DNA of 64,000 bases from Circinella umbellata (taxonomy: Eukaryota > Mucoromycota > Mucoromycetes > Mucorales > Lichtheimiaceae): positions 62,001 through 126,000 of the forward strand of contig JAIWNF010000083.1 of NCBI GenBank assembly GCA_025093555.1. Direction: 5' to 3'. This document shows positions 28,333 through 41,000 of this stretch, piece by piece. The first letter of the stretch is position 1. Each line of letters opens with the position of its first letter. The notes beneath the pieces are model-generated. The model saw only the letters and a list, made by a program, of their open reading frames with translations, did no database searches and was not told the origin of the DNA. The position numbers and the translations under genes are program-made.

Positions 28333-30021
28333 ATGAGTTTAAAGGAAATTACGACCGAGAAAGGTCACCACTCCCCGTCTCCTAGCACGGCAGAATCTGT
28401 CAAAGAAAGTCATTCAGTTGGTAAGTGTAACAGTATATTGTGTTTCTTACATCAACAAAAAAAACTCATAAAACCTCCCCCCCTCATAATTTGTATTTTA
28501 AACTTATTTTTTTAATATTGAATTAGTTGATTATGAACTTGGTGGCAGTAAATTTAGTCATGGTATCGAACGTGAAGCTCAAGGTTCTAGTTTTCTCGCT
28601 TATTTTAACGTCGTTTGTGTCGTAGCAGGCACTGGTGCCTTACAATTACCTGTAATTATTGTTTTATATATATTTACAACTAAATCAAAATCGTGTGAAA
28701 AGTCCGGCAACGAAAACAAAAAGATTTTTTCTTTTTTAGCCTAAATTAAAAAAATATAATTTTTATAGTATGCTTTAGCTCAAGGTGGTTGGTTAGGTAT
28801 TCTTATCTTGTTTTTAAGTTGGTTCTTTTCAACATGTAAGTTTTTAAAATGATGAAATAATCAGTTTATCAAATAAATAAATATTTAAAGTTTTTTTTTG
28901 GTTTCAACTGACTAATCAATTTACCTTTTTTTTTGTACTACTTTATAGATTCGGGTGTTATATTGATTCGATGCCTCTATTACGATGGGCAATCTCGACT
29001 TAACTCATACCAAGAAGTAGCCGAGCGAGCATTCGGAAAAATTGGTGGATGGATCGCCTTTTTTTTCACTGCCATTACACTTATTGGTGTTCCTGTATTA
29101 TACGTCATGCTTGCAGGTCAAAACTTGCATGCAGTATGTAAAGACACTTCTGCTGAACTTACAATGCCAATTTGGACTATTATTTGCGCATGTATCGTTG
29201 GTGTCCCATATATCTTTTTCAAATCGCTTAAAGAAGTTGGTTTTACCAGTCTTTTTGGTGTCTTAACGACTATCATCACCGTTTTGATCGTTTTGGGCAT
29301 GTCTATCAAGGATAGTTACGAACGTGATCTTAGTGGTGCTCATCATGATCCCGTCATTTGGCCCATGTTTCCTATTGCTTTAAGTTCCATTACTTTCAGT
29401 TTTGGTGGCAATCCTATATACCCACACGTAGAAGCCGGTATGCGTAACCCACATCACTGGCCTCGTGTTATCTTTGGTGGTCTTGCCACTTGTGTTGCCA
29501 TCTATTTCCTTTGTGCCATCCCAGGTTATTATTACTATGGCTCCGAAGTCGAATCACCCGTTTACAACAGCTTACCAGACAGTACTCCTAAAATGGCAGC
29601 AATTATAATTATTACAGCACATGTGTTACTTGCCATGCCCGTATTAATGACATCGTTCGCTCTTGATCTCGAAAAGATTCTTAAAATATCTACATTCCAT
29701 CGTTCTCGCTGGCTCGAGTTCACACTACGATTAATTGTCCGTCTTGTTTATATTGTCATCGTTACCGTTATTGCAGTTGAAGTACCATTGTTCGGTAACA
29801 TCATGGCATTATTGGGCGCCTTTTCAAATTGTACTTTGATTTTCATTTTCCCTTTCATCTTTTATTACAAGTTAACTGGTTTCCGTAACAAGCCTTGGTA
29901 TGAATTAATCTTTGGTGCCGTTGCCATTGTTCTTGGCCTTGTTGGCTTGATCTTTGGTAGTAAATCCGCTATTGAAGGCCTTATGGTTGAGTTTGGTCCT
30001 GGTGGTTCATATTCTTCCTAA
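28333..30021 (+). CDS. Amino acid/auxin permease family (AAAP) transporter
   Basis: Four exons, 28333..28420, 28527..28651, 28769..28835 and 28949..30021, give 450 residues. The first 45 residues are a hydrophilic Ser/Glu-rich tail. The first membrane segment contains the family signature GTGALQLPYALAQGGW. About eleven hydrophobic segments follow, with FSFGGNPIYPHVEAGM between the middle segments and PLFGNIMALLGAFSNCTLIF near the C-terminus, both typical of AAAP/AVT proteins. The protein should move neutral or other amino acids across the vacuolar or plasma membrane by proton coupling; direction and substrate cannot be read from sequence. Intron donors are GTAAGT, GTAATT and GTAAGT. No truncation or frameshift is seen. 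Confidence 0.92.
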
Positions 30022-30961
30022 AATATATTACACCTCTTTTCTTTTCTTTTTCTTTGTCCTCTTCTCTGGAAAACCTCTTACCCTTGTATTTTATTTTATT
30101 TTTGGCTTTTCTCTCTTTCTTTTATCTCTCTTCAACTAGAATTTTAATTATTCTCCTCACTGTATTCATATATCTCTTAATATTTTAATTATATATATAT
30201 ATATATATATATTATAAAATCACACACTGTAATAAAAAAAAAGTAATTCTATGTTTATATATAGAGTGTAAAAACATTGCTAAAAAATCATTTTAGGTTT
30301 TATACCTTTTAAAAAAGAATTGGTGTTATGACATTTATCTTAAGGTTTTCCTCTCTTTAATGTAAGCAAGTGCTATTTGAAAAAAAGTTAAAAGACTGAT
30401 AAAAAGTGAAAATGGACAACATTTTCAATAGAGGTCCCAAGATATTATATTATTATTATTTTCTTTTTAAACACGTCAACAACACTGTACGTATTTATTT
30501 TATTTATATAAGAGATTATCTTAGAACCATTATATTATTTATTATATATATTTATTTATTGACTACATTATTGAACGTAGTACGTATTTGATGGATTTAA
30601 TAACAACTGAATTCACATTATAACGACTTAATACATATAGACGTAATATCGATCCCTGTACCAGATTTGATTATTATCGTTTAACATATATTATTTCAAA
30701 TTAAACTTGAGTTTCTAAAATAAACCAATACTTTGTAATATACGATATTATTACTGGTGTTCACTATACAAATACATAAGCATTTGCTGTTGTAGCTGAA
30801 TCAATATATCTTCATATAAATTTAGTATACGTAAAAACATCCGTACCGGCAACACCACTGTTAGACTTGTTGATAAGTTCACTCACAGTTCCCTTGAACA
30901 ATGGTTCTTTATTTGCTTCACGAACACTGGAACCCATGCATCCTTTTCATAATGAATAATA
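30022..30961. other. Intergenic, transporter 3' side
   Basis: AT-rich DNA with a TA dinucleotide run at about 30191-30211. No gene is supported. Confidence 0.5.
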
Positions 30962-31016
30962 CACTTAGGGAATTAATATTCCACAAAAAGTTCAATTTTT
31001 TCCAAAAAGTGTCCAA
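30962..31016 (+). repeat. Left terminal inverted repeat
   Basis: It pairs with the right repeat of the 2.2-kb element, beginning CACTTAGGGAAT, with a few mismatches and small indels. Confidence 0.75.
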
Positions 31017-31062
31017 ATTCCAAAAAATATGCATTTCTTCTCCAAAAAATATATTTTTCAAA

Positions 31063-31570
31063 ACTCCACTTTTTTCTAGAAAAACTCCATCCCCGTTCGA
31101 TTAGAAAAAAAAGGTCGTTCAAATCATGTAAAACGCTTCTATACATGAATTTTCGAGTATATAAATCACAGCAACTGTTTAAATATGTATTTTCAATCCA
31201 TTTCTATATGTAGAAAAAATTGAAGATGTCAAAATTCCAAAATAACTCCACTTTTTTCTAGAAAAACTCCATCCCCGTTCGATTGGAAAAAAAGGTCGCT
31301 CAAATCATGTAAAACGCTTCTATACATGAATTCTCGAGTATATAAATCATAGCAACTGTTTAAATATGTATTCTCAATCCATTTCTATATGTAGAAAAAA
31401 TTGAAGATGTCAAAATTCCATAATAACTCCACTTTTTTCTAGAAAAACTCCATCCCCGTTCGATTAGAAAAAAAGGTCGTTCAAATCATGTAAAACGCTT
31501 CTATACATGAATTCTCGAGTATATAAATCATAACAACCGTTTAAATATACATTTCTACACGTGAAGAAAA
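31063..31570. repeat. Tandem array, about 2.8 units of 181-182 bp
   Basis: Units start at 31063, 31245 and 31426 with ACTCCACTTTTTTCTAG and share the blocks CTCCATCCCCGTTCGATT and ATCATGTAAAACGCTTCTAT. Copies are nearly identical; the third breaks down after about 31550. The unit contains TCTAGAAAAACTCC and GAATTCTCGAGTATATAAAT, but no coding potential. Confidence 0.85.
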
Positions 31571-32498
31571 TGAATAATAAAATATTATATGTTTATGATA
31601 TAGTCATATGCTTCACTAACATTTATTTATCACTGTTGTTTGTTTATTCAGTTATCTAAAACAGGTTTGTATAGTCTGATATTTAACAGTCTACCATTGA
31701 TTGAGGACACACATGGTGAGTAATTTTTTTTCTCAATAATCCTAACTCGGAGCATCTCTTTCTCTTTCTTCAACTCGGTATTTTTTTTTCAATATCACCA
31801 TGGTGTCTTCATAAAAAAAAAGTCAATAAAAGTACAAATAGTAAAAATACTAAAAAATAAAGTAAATAAATGATATAGTGGATGTCATAGTTAAGTTATC
31901 TCTGGCCGTTTCACGAATGTATACTGACCTTACGTAGAATCTTAACTAGCAAAGTCAAAGGAGTATAAAGAGATTAAAACTAATAACAAGATCTGTGAGC
32001 ATTTACCCAACATTCTTGAAAATCAACAACCACAAAAATACAAAACCAATAAATGACAGTAGCTCATCAAGGATCATAATAGGTCGCGTAATAATTGAAA
32101 AACCAAACATACGTATAAAAGAAAAAAAAAGGATACAGGATAGTATGGTCTATTCTCACTTCTTTTCCCTCCGTTTGTTTTTTCGTGTTTTTTTTTATCC
32201 ACGCCATTCATTGTAAACATTTATTTCGTGACAGATATAGTGCTATTCCTTCTTTCTTTTTTTGCCAGAAAAAAAATTACCTATATGATTCGATAGGATT
32301 ATGTGTATTTTGAAATGTGCGCCTCATACTGGTAAATCTAGGCACAATTTAATTTGAATATGCACAAATTTGATTAAATGACCCTGATACGTAAAATATA
32401 TTAACAGTTCTTTTTTGATAATTTTATTAACTTGTTGTAGACAGCAATAAACCAAATAATACTCAAGAGCGCTTAAAACCAACAAAAGAATAACAAGT

Positions 32499-32798
32499 AT
32501 GTATCAAAATGACTGTACTAGTACCACTAGTTTTAAAAGTCATAATAATTCAGATAATTATGAATATTACGTTTATGATGAAAGTGCTGGCAACGAAAAT
32601 AAGGATGATGATGATGAAGACGACATTGACGAAGAACAAAGCTTTAACGCTGACAAAGGACGAAACTGTGAAGACATCGATGAAGAACAAGTGTTCAAAG
32701 ACTTTAGCAAAGAAAAGTCTATTGTATCAAGGTGTAAATCGATAAAAACAAAACAAGTACAAAAAATTATTCATTACGACAAACGCGATAGTGACTAG
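32499..32798 (+). CDS. Short acidic frame inside the 2.2-kb element
   Basis: This is a 99-codon frame rich in Asp, Glu, Lys and Ser, with two related IDEEQ segments (IDEEQSF and IDEEQVFKDF). It begins with ATG and ends TAG and lies wholly inside the inverted-repeat element. I recognise no domain. It could be a remnant of the element's own protein, captured host sequence, or a chance frame. Confidence 0.25.
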   Translation: MYQNDCTSTTSFKSHNNSDNYEYYVYDESAGNENKDDDDEDDIDEEQSFNADKGRNCEDIDEEQVFKDFSKEKSIVSRCKSIKTKQVQKIIHYDKRDSD

Positions 32799-33133
32799 AA
32801 AACGAGCATTAAAAGAAGATAGTTTACTATTAAGAAGCAACCCGGTAACAAACAGAAACAATAAGACGAAGAAGAAAAAATTATTGTTTTTTCTTTTATT
32901 ACTGTTGCTATATTTTTATATATTCAAATAAATTAAATTTTGGCATGATATCCATACGCAATAAAATCAATCTATTATAATCTATTTAATTACCTATTTT
33001 ATATCACTATTCTATGTTCGATTACTAGTATATATTACGTATTTCCATTTTTTTCTAAAAATTTTTCAGAAAGCTTTCAAACTAACTTCCAAAAAACATC
33101 CAACTGATTAAGTTGCGAATAGCTATTCTGGAG

Positions 33134-33188
33134 TTGGACTTTTTTTGGAAAAAATTGGAGCTTTTGTGGAATATATATTCCCTAAGTG
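33134..33188 (-). repeat. Right terminal inverted repeat
   Basis: This is the inverted copy of the left end; it ends ATTCCCTAAGTG on the plus strand. Confidence 0.75.
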
Positions 33189-33985
33189 ATATAGTTGTAA
33201 CTTAATCAATCAACCACGAAAAATATAAGATTATACATATGTTTTTACATACATTGATTTTAACTTACCAGATAAGAGATTTGAGAAACGTGAAAAGAAG
33301 TAAACAATCCAACTTGAGTAGATCTTTTTTAGAGTGTACGACTGCAACATCAATTGAGATTGGAGGATCATTCTTTTGGTATACTAATTAAAGTCAAAAA
33401 AAAAAAAAAGAGGTACTAGTTTCTTGAAAAAAAAAGTAGTTTTTTGAAAGTTCACACCACAACGCCAAGATGCTTCTCCTTTGGCATTGTTGTCTTGACA
33501 TTTTCTTCTTCCTCCCCGCTCTCTTCAATATCACCATTCTTCCACTTTTGTATCCACTGTTTGATACAACCCAGAAACGTTTTCTTTTTCAATGAATTAC
33601 AAATAGCTGCGAACTACGTTAATAAGTTAAATTATCTCTTCCTTAAATAGGTGTAAAAGTCTATAAAATATCTTTAGGGAACGGTGGTGACGAATGGATT
33701 GATGGAGTTCATTTTTAGCGAGAATCTGTAAATGGGGATCCTATTCCATTCACTGTTGCAACAACTGCAAAAAGTTAATGACCTGTACGGTTTGTTTATA
33801 TGTTGAATCAACATGAAACTCTTCAACATCCCCCAATGCAGTTATTGATGCAAACAAAGACATAATAAAACCCCAAAGCAGAATAGTTTTGACGTGAATT
33901 TCTGTTTTATTTATTTATTCATTTATTTATTTTCCTTAATAAGTTACTATCTAGTTTATGATCTTGACAATTACACTCCCTTCTT
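33189..33985. other. Intergenic between two mobile-element remnants
   Basis: AT-rich, no supported gene. There is a TTTATTTATTCATTTATTTA tract near 33906-33930. Confidence 0.45.
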
Positions 33986-34738
33986 TCATGTAGCACGTTC
34001 GAAACTACCCATATAGTTAAAATCACTATTCCGAAACCAACTTACCATTTTGAGGTGTTGATCTACAACTCCATCTAAAAAGCGTACCGACAGAAATAAA
34101 TTGATCACAGCGAAGTTTATATTGATCTTCAAATGAGCAATTTCACCAATATTAAACCTGGGGATTGTTGGATTCGATCCAACACACCAGGAAAATGTTC
34201 TGGTATATCGTGATAGAAGTCTTAAGGCATCCATCCTGGTACAGTTCTGTTGGATATAGTTCCTCATGTTTTCATCTACCCTGTTGTCAGTTATTAAAGA
34301 TGCAGCACGGTTCCCAGTCGAGTGCTCGATATTTACATGGACGTATTTAAAGCGTCTTTCGATCAGTCCTCGGATGAAACCACCACAGTTGTATGTTTTC
34401 ATCCGTGTGCGAATTCGCTTGCGACGATCATCTGAAACTTTCTGATGTGTGTCCGTGTCCTGAGAGCAGTGGCACACAAATGAATTACTATACTTCAGCC
34501 GAGTGTCATTTGCGGATTGTTGATAATAGTGGTATTTGTCACGTGTACGGACGTGTGTCAACAGTTCCTGATCATCCATAACTCGCATGTTGTCATCAAA
34601 ACTGATATAAGCATCAACTGAGTAACTAATTGATCTATCGTCCCTAGTAACCAGTCTATTGCTGTCTATTTCTGTACCTTCATCGTCGTCACAGCAAGAA
34701 GGAATCAACTTAATCGCTTCGTTCAATGTAATGAGCAA
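33986..34738 (-). pseudogene. Mutator/FAR1-like transposase N-terminal fragment (tentative)
   Basis: An uninterrupted 250-codon minus-strand frame. It contains a basic RRKRIRTRMKTYNCGG segment followed by a beta-rich stretch and a His (KYVHVNIEHS), then an NYIQQNCTRMDALRLLSRYT helix. The Cys/His order (CHC, then C, then H) resembles the FAR1/WRKY-GCM1-type zinc region found before MULE transposase domains in fungal genomes. The DDE catalytic core is absent, so if this is a transposase it is a fragment. A host gene of unknown function cannot be excluded because the frame is open over 750 nt. Identification is from pattern resemblance only. Confidence 0.4.
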
Positions 34739-35030
34739 TTCAGCAGGGATCGCTTTGCTATTTTTTATTACGGCGTGTCATACGGGTTTTGTTTACCACA
34801 AAACCATGCAATTAGACGAATACAATTACAATCAAAACACTATCTGTGTTGGTAGTGGTAGTATTTTTCATTTGCTGTGTTACTATTTTCTTTTGGTCTA
34901 AGAATAATTTATTCCGGATTCTGAAAACTTAACCTCTGGATCACGTGTCCAGGAAAAGAAAGTAAACGACTGGGTAAATCTGCAAAGGGTGTTTTTTTTT
35001 TGCTTCTTCCAACTCTTTTTTTTTTGTGCC
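34739..35030. other. Promoter/leader of the Rab gene
   Basis: AT- and T-rich leader before the very short first coding exon of the Rab gene. No other feature is seen. Confidence 0.4.
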
Positions 35031-36101
35031 ATGAATTCCGAATAGTACTGTATTATTATTATTATTTATTAAAAAAACTATCTCATTTATGTAAAACTAA
35101 ACTATATTTATTTTTTATTTTAGCGATTATCTTTTTAAACTTCTTTTGATTGGTGATTCTGGTGTTGGTAAATTATTTTATTCCCACTATTCTTATTATC
35201 ATTATTTATTTCACTCACTCACTCACTCACGTATATCTTTTTATTTTTAAAATAGGTAAATCATGTCTTCTTTTACGTTTCGCTGACGATACTTATACTG
35301 AGTCTTATATTTCTACTATTGGTGTTGATTTCGCAAGTATTTTCATTCTTATTTATTTATATTAGATGAGAAAGATGAAAGATGAAAAAGGAAAAAAAAA
35401 ATGATGTGAAATAGATAGGAGAAACTAACATTTTTGAGGTTCAACTAAAACTTATAGAAAATCAGAACTATTGAACTTGAAGGTAAAACTGTCAAGTTGC
35501 AAATCGTAAGTAATAAATAAAGAATAATAATGATAATGATAGATATAACAGGTGAAAATAAAAAGGGTCTCATATCTTTTATTTAATTTTAGTGGGATAC
35601 AGCTGGTCAAGAACGTTTCCGTACTATTACATCATCCTACTATCGTGGTGCCCATGGTATTATTGTAGTATATGATGTGACTGATCAAGATACTTTTAAT
35701 AATGTAAAGCAATGGATGCAGGAAATTGAACGATATGCAGCTGAAGGTGTTAGTAAACTATTGGTTGGCAACAAGAGTGATATGGAAAAAGCTGTTGATA
35801 GTGAACAAGCTAAAGTAAGTCATTTTAAGGGGGGAGGAGGAGGTAGGAGGGGGAGTTAGTGAATGATTTTTTATATTCATCATTATTTCATTTCATTTAG
35901 GAATTGGCTGATTCCTTGAATATACCATTTTTGGAGACATCAGCAAAGGATTCATCCAATGTTGAACAAGCTTTCTTGACCATGGCAAAACAAATTAAGG
36001 ATAAAGTTGGCACTACTATGCAACAACAACAACCCAAATCAACTGTTAGTGTTGGTCAAGGTGCTGCTGTTCAACCTAAGCAAGGTGGTGGATGTTGTTA
36101 A
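35031..36101 (+). CDS. YPT1: Rab1/Ypt1 small GTPase
   Basis: Six exons: 35031..35044, 35124..35167, 35256..35332, 35458..35505, 35593..35814 and 35901..36101. They give 201 residues. The GTP-binding motifs are GDSGVGKS (15-22), Thr40 in STIGVDF, WDTAGQE (62-68, Gln67), NKSD (121-124) and ETSAK (147-151). The C-terminus ends GGGCC for double geranylgeranylation. Spacing and effector region (STIGVDFKIRTIEL) match Ypt1/Rab1, which controls ER-to-Golgi transport and autophagosome formation. The start codon lies in a 14-nt exon (M-N-S-E-Y). Intron 3 has a GC donor (TTC|GCAAGT); using the nearby GT instead would break the conserved VDFKIR block. Rab8/Sec4 is less likely given the N-terminal and switch sequences. 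Confidence 0.95.
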
Positions 36102-36163
36102 ATTCTCTTTTATTCTTCCTTAACTATATATATATATGAATATATATATAAATATATCTCCCG

Positions 36164-36209
36164 TCTCTCTCTCTCTCTCTCGCTCTCACACACACACATA
36201 CACACACAC
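36164..36209. repeat. CT/CA compound microsatellite
   Basis: A CT run passes into a CA run in the 3' region of the Rab gene, preceded by TA runs at about 36125-36156. Confidence 0.85.
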
Positions 36210-38033
36210 GTTTTTCTTTTTTCTCTTTCATTCTCTTTATTTCTTTTTTATATATAGAAAAAAAATAAAAAAAATAAAAACCAACACAATAACGATAACG
36301 ATAACAAAATAACATTATTTCTTTTTTTTCTTGAATGATTTAACCGAGATACTGGATTTGTTGGTTACTCACTTTTACTCAATGTTGTTTTCTTAAACAA
36401 TTCTGTTTTCCTTTTTCATCCTATAAAATAATGTGCTTTGTATTACGGTAGAATGGATGACAGCTTAATTTCTATTTTTATATATATGGTACAACAACCC
36501 TTGTCATAAATTATGAGTTATTTCATTTCTAGATAATAATTTGGTTGAAATTATCACTATATAACCCTCCCTCCCGTGGAACCAATACGATAATTAATTA
36601 TTATGTAATATATTCTATTCATCATTATTAAGTAATATAGATACATAAATACCAATAGGTTTCCTACAAAATCAAAGTAAAATAGAAAAATGAACTAAAA
36701 ATTAAATAGGAAATATGTCCCTGTTGCTATGATAAATGACCAATAAGAAGTTTAGTATGAATTACGAAGTTTGTGTCGTCAAACTTTAAAGTTGCATGTA
36801 TCTATATACTACTTTTTATGGATTTATCACGTTTTTTTAGATAGCGTCACTTTTGGCATTAAAAAAACAAACAAAAAAAAGGTTATTGTGTTACATAAAA
36901 ATTTGATATAAAGAAAGTGATGGGAAAAGAAGATTTATTATTTTAGTTAAATTTGATTCAATTCTAAAAAAGAATGGGATCAAGTAGACTACACTTTATA
37001 TAGAAACTAATTGCGTTTTACATTGATATCAAGAATTATGTCTGTCATTTTTTTGATTCTTATTACGAGAAATGGTTACAAGACCAAAATAACCTACTTT
37101 TGGAAGTTATTTGCGTGATATTATGACGAGATATAGATCATTGTGTTGTATACCAACTTAACGTGTACATTATCCATTCAGAATTTAATATTAAACTTTT
37201 CTTAGCTAGAAACTACTAACTTCTTTTCTTTTCTGTTTTTTTCTTTACTAACGTGTTTCGTACAACAACCAAATCAGCATTCTATTTGTACAATTATTTT
37301 AGATATATTTTTTTCTGAAAATCAATTGGTTATCGAAACTACTTTTTCTCATGCTTTAAAGTTATATTAAAATGCTAATGCCTTGTGTATGTTTTGCGGG
37401 GTAAAGAGCCAAGAAAAGAAAAAGGTGATTATGGATGTATATTTATGGAAAAGAATTGTTCTGTTTAATCAACTTTATCTTTGTTATCTAATTCATCTTC
37501 TTTTTTTCTGCAATGCATTCTGTAATGCATAGTAATAATATGTTTTACGTACGTATAAATAATCTACGTACTCATTTCCAATTTCTTGAATATATGAGTT
37601 ATATAGGACAGTCTATCATGTTATATACAAACTGGACTAGTATTTGATGATCCAATTTAAACTTCTTAATGATTCATAGGACTGACCAATAGTAGTAGAA
37701 ATATCATAGAACAATTGTAAAGCACGAGGGATTGGATCCGAAAAGGGCGCAGCATAACCACAAGAGCTTGGTACGTCACAAGGAAACCGGAACGACAAAG
37801 CTGTGTTACCTTAGGAACAAGAAAAAGGAAACTCTTTATTTGCATTGGAAATCCGCTTATTTCTCCACATTTTTTTTTTTTGAAAAAATAATAAAGACAA
37901 CATCTAAAAAAAACCTGGTTCTTGTTTCTTCTTTTCCTCTTTTTTGTTATTTTATTCATCTTTCCCCTCTTTTCTTTTTTCTTGAACTTTTCTTTTATTA
38001 GTATTTTCTCTCTCCCTTATTCATTATTAAATT
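36210..38033. other. Intergenic
   Basis: No gene is supported. AT-rich DNA with a GC-richer patch at 37725-37800 close upstream of the monooxygenase; it has no tRNA structure by eye and is probably promoter or leader sequence. Two TTACGTACGTA-type words lie near 37545. Confidence 0.5.
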
Positions 38034-41000
38034 ATGTCTCAAGAGGAAAACAAATCAGATGTTCTAATAGTTGGAGCAGGTAATATTTACATTGTAAATC
38101 ATACATATATATATAATAATAAATGCAAGAATTCTAAAATAACCATGACAACAAACAGGACCTACTGGACTTTATGCTGCTTTATTATTAAGTCATATGG
38201 GCTGTTCTGTATGCATTATTGGTAAGCGAAAAAAACAAACAAAAAAAAATGGATCGTTGGAATAGTAATTAACAGAATACATAAAATGCATGAATTTACA
38301 CATAGACAAAAAGAAATCATTGACACCTACCAACAATCCTACTTATTTATGGTCACCACGTTCATTACAATTATTACAAGCATTTGACCTTGTCAATCCA
38401 TTACTTGAACATGGCTTTCGTCATTGGGGACTTGATACATATAGCAACAAAGGCACTGGAAACGCAGCAGTGACCGTCCATCATCATAAACATTCTGTGT
38501 GGGAAAACGACGCAACTGAGTTTAACTGGAGTTTATCATGCGAAAGTGATCATATATGTCGAGTACTTTCGGATGCATTAGAACAACGTAAAGGTGTTCG
38601 CGTGCGTTATGGTCATGAGTTGATCGACATGGAAGATAGCGAGAATGACACATGCTTAACTACAATATTACCCACAGTCAGTGATCAAAATAATAATAAT
38701 CTTGAAAGTATTCAAGCTCCTTATTATTGGAAATCAAAGATCGTCCTTGGTGCTGACGGAACACATAGTTTTGTTAGACAGAAATTAGGTATGTATTTAT
38801 TTTTCTTTGCTTTTGGGAGTTACACCATCATCGTTTCTATCTCTCCCCCCACTTTTCTTTTTTTTTTTTAAACACCTCAAAAGAAAAAATATGTTTATAT
38901 TTTTATATACAACCATATACGTAAACTCACACCCCCATGTTTTTGCTCTAATCACACGTTATTTTCACAGGCATCGCTTATGAACGTCGGAAATCTTCTT
39001 CGGTCTTTTATACTATTGAGGCTACTGTAACAACCAATTTTCCTGCTGCTCGGAAAATGGCAGTTGTAAACAAAGGTCCAAACTCACTCTTTTATATAGG
39101 TAAGAAAGAACTTTTCTTTTCTATTTGGATTACAAGAACAAAGAAAAAGTTACTACTTTTTTTTTTCAAACCCCTCTTCCCCAACAAAGCGTAATTATAG
39201 TGAAACCATAAGCGGGACTTAACATACTTCTTTTTAAAAAAAACCAGGACATCGGGATAACAGAGCATATATCACCATTGAACATAAACCAAAATGGAGT
39301 CAATTGACTATTGATGATGATGTACCGCTCTTACTTGCTCAAAGACATGTGAAAAACATTATGGAACCTTTTCAAATTGAATTAAAACCTCATTCTTATA
39401 GACGATGGACTGGTAATATATAGTATATAAAAGTAATGTGATCAAAAGAAAAAAGAAAGCTAACAGAACTTTATTCCTTCCTACGTATTACAAACAGGTA
39501 CCGAAAGAATATCTGAAGAGTTTAGTGTCAATCGACGTTACTTTTTAGCTGGAGGAGCGGCACAATGTATTTCTGCTGAAGGAATTCTTTCTTCGGATTT
39601 AGGATTAGAACAAGTACATAATATATGCTGGAAATTATTTTTATGTTTAAAACATCGTGGATCACCTGAATTATTGGATACATATGAACAAGAATGTCGA
39701 TCCAAATTAAATGATATGCGTGAATCTTCGAATGCATTAATCCATTTATTTTGTCAGCATACACCGACACGTGGAGTTGGATTAAATTCAACGCCTAGTC
39801 GTGAATTGATTTATATTTTGAATCGAACAAAACATGGATTTACAGGGGAAGCACCGTATCATACTAATATATTGAATATTGATACATCAAGCACTGCTTC
39901 AATATTATCAACAGATAATTCACAAGATACATTACAAGCAGTGACAGCCTCATTTACAAAACGTGCACACAATAAAGTTCAATTGGGTGCACCGGGTACA
40001 TTGGCGCCCAACTCAAAACTTAAACCATATACATTATTCACACTTCTTATGAATGCTAAAGACACAACAAATCCTCTCGGCAGTATTCCTAATGGTAGTA
40101 AAACAAGTATTAATGCAAGTAAAACAGCCATTAATAACAATAACAATACAACCAATCAAACTCAAACTGGAACATCATCGGATGAAACAACTAGACCACC
40201 TAGAACAAGTTCACGTCGATGGACTCGTACAAGATCCAATTCAGCAAGTAGTGGTAGTAATAATTCACCCTCATCTGCAGCTAGTTGGCTTTTATCACCC
40301 ATTATTAAACGTAATACAAGTCAAGGAACATCCACTACCTCATCAACAACTGCAACAGTTGCAGCGGCAGCGGCAGCAGCCGTGACATCCAATGGAAGTA
40401 CCACTTCAACTGTAGAACGTTGGAGAAAGATCAAAACAAACAATTACAGTATACTGGATCGTATGGCACAAACAGCAACACCCTCATCATTTCGATTAAT
40501 CGTATTTTGTCAATCACTGAATGATCCCGAAAATCTTGCAACATTACAACGATTCCGACGTCATCTTGAAGAACCCCATTCATTTATTCAACGATACGAA
40601 AAATTACATTCTAATCATCCATTAGTATCCTCATCATGGATTTTTGATGAACCCACCAAACGCAGTTCAACACTTTCATTGTCATCTGTTTCCCATCGTT
40701 CTTCTGTTTCCAGTAACACGAATAATCGATTTCTTATTTCTCCACCTCATTCACCCGTTTCAACAGTTCGGTCATCACTCGATCAACCACGTTCCACCTC
40801 TTCATTTGATTTCCAACGACCTTCATGTGATACTAGTAATACAGTAATGACAAATTTGGCACCGTCGGCTTCATTATTTTCATTTTTATATATTACCAGT
40901 TCAAGTAGAATAGAAATTGGTAAATTTCTCAGTGACACGAAACCGGGCGTTGTGCATGCTGCATTCCCACTTGGATTGGATAAGGTTTATCTGGATCATG

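Larger units (their letters stand above)
30962..33188. mobile_element. 2.2-kb terminal-inverted-repeat element with internal tandem array
   Basis: The left end CACTTAGGGAATTAATATTC matches the reverse complement of the right end (CACTTAGGGAATATATATTC), and similarity continues for about 55 bp through CCACAAAA and TTTTTTCCAAAAA. Both ends are flanked by ATA, a possible 3-bp target duplication. Inside are a tandem array of about 181-bp units and a short acidic frame; no transposase motif was found. This looks like a non-autonomous DNA transposon, possibly carrying captured or degenerate sequence. Confidence 0.75.

Noticed and set aside
31063..31570. Regular repeats that might suggest a CRISPR array
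   Set aside because: The whole 181-bp unit is repeated without unique spacers, and this is eukaryotic nuclear DNA; it is an ordinary tandem array.
34166..34198. T-arm-like hairpin (GTTGG ATTCGAT CCAAC), possible tRNA
   Set aside because: There is no D arm, anticodon arm or acceptor stem on either strand, and it lies inside the open minus-strand frame at 33986-34738.
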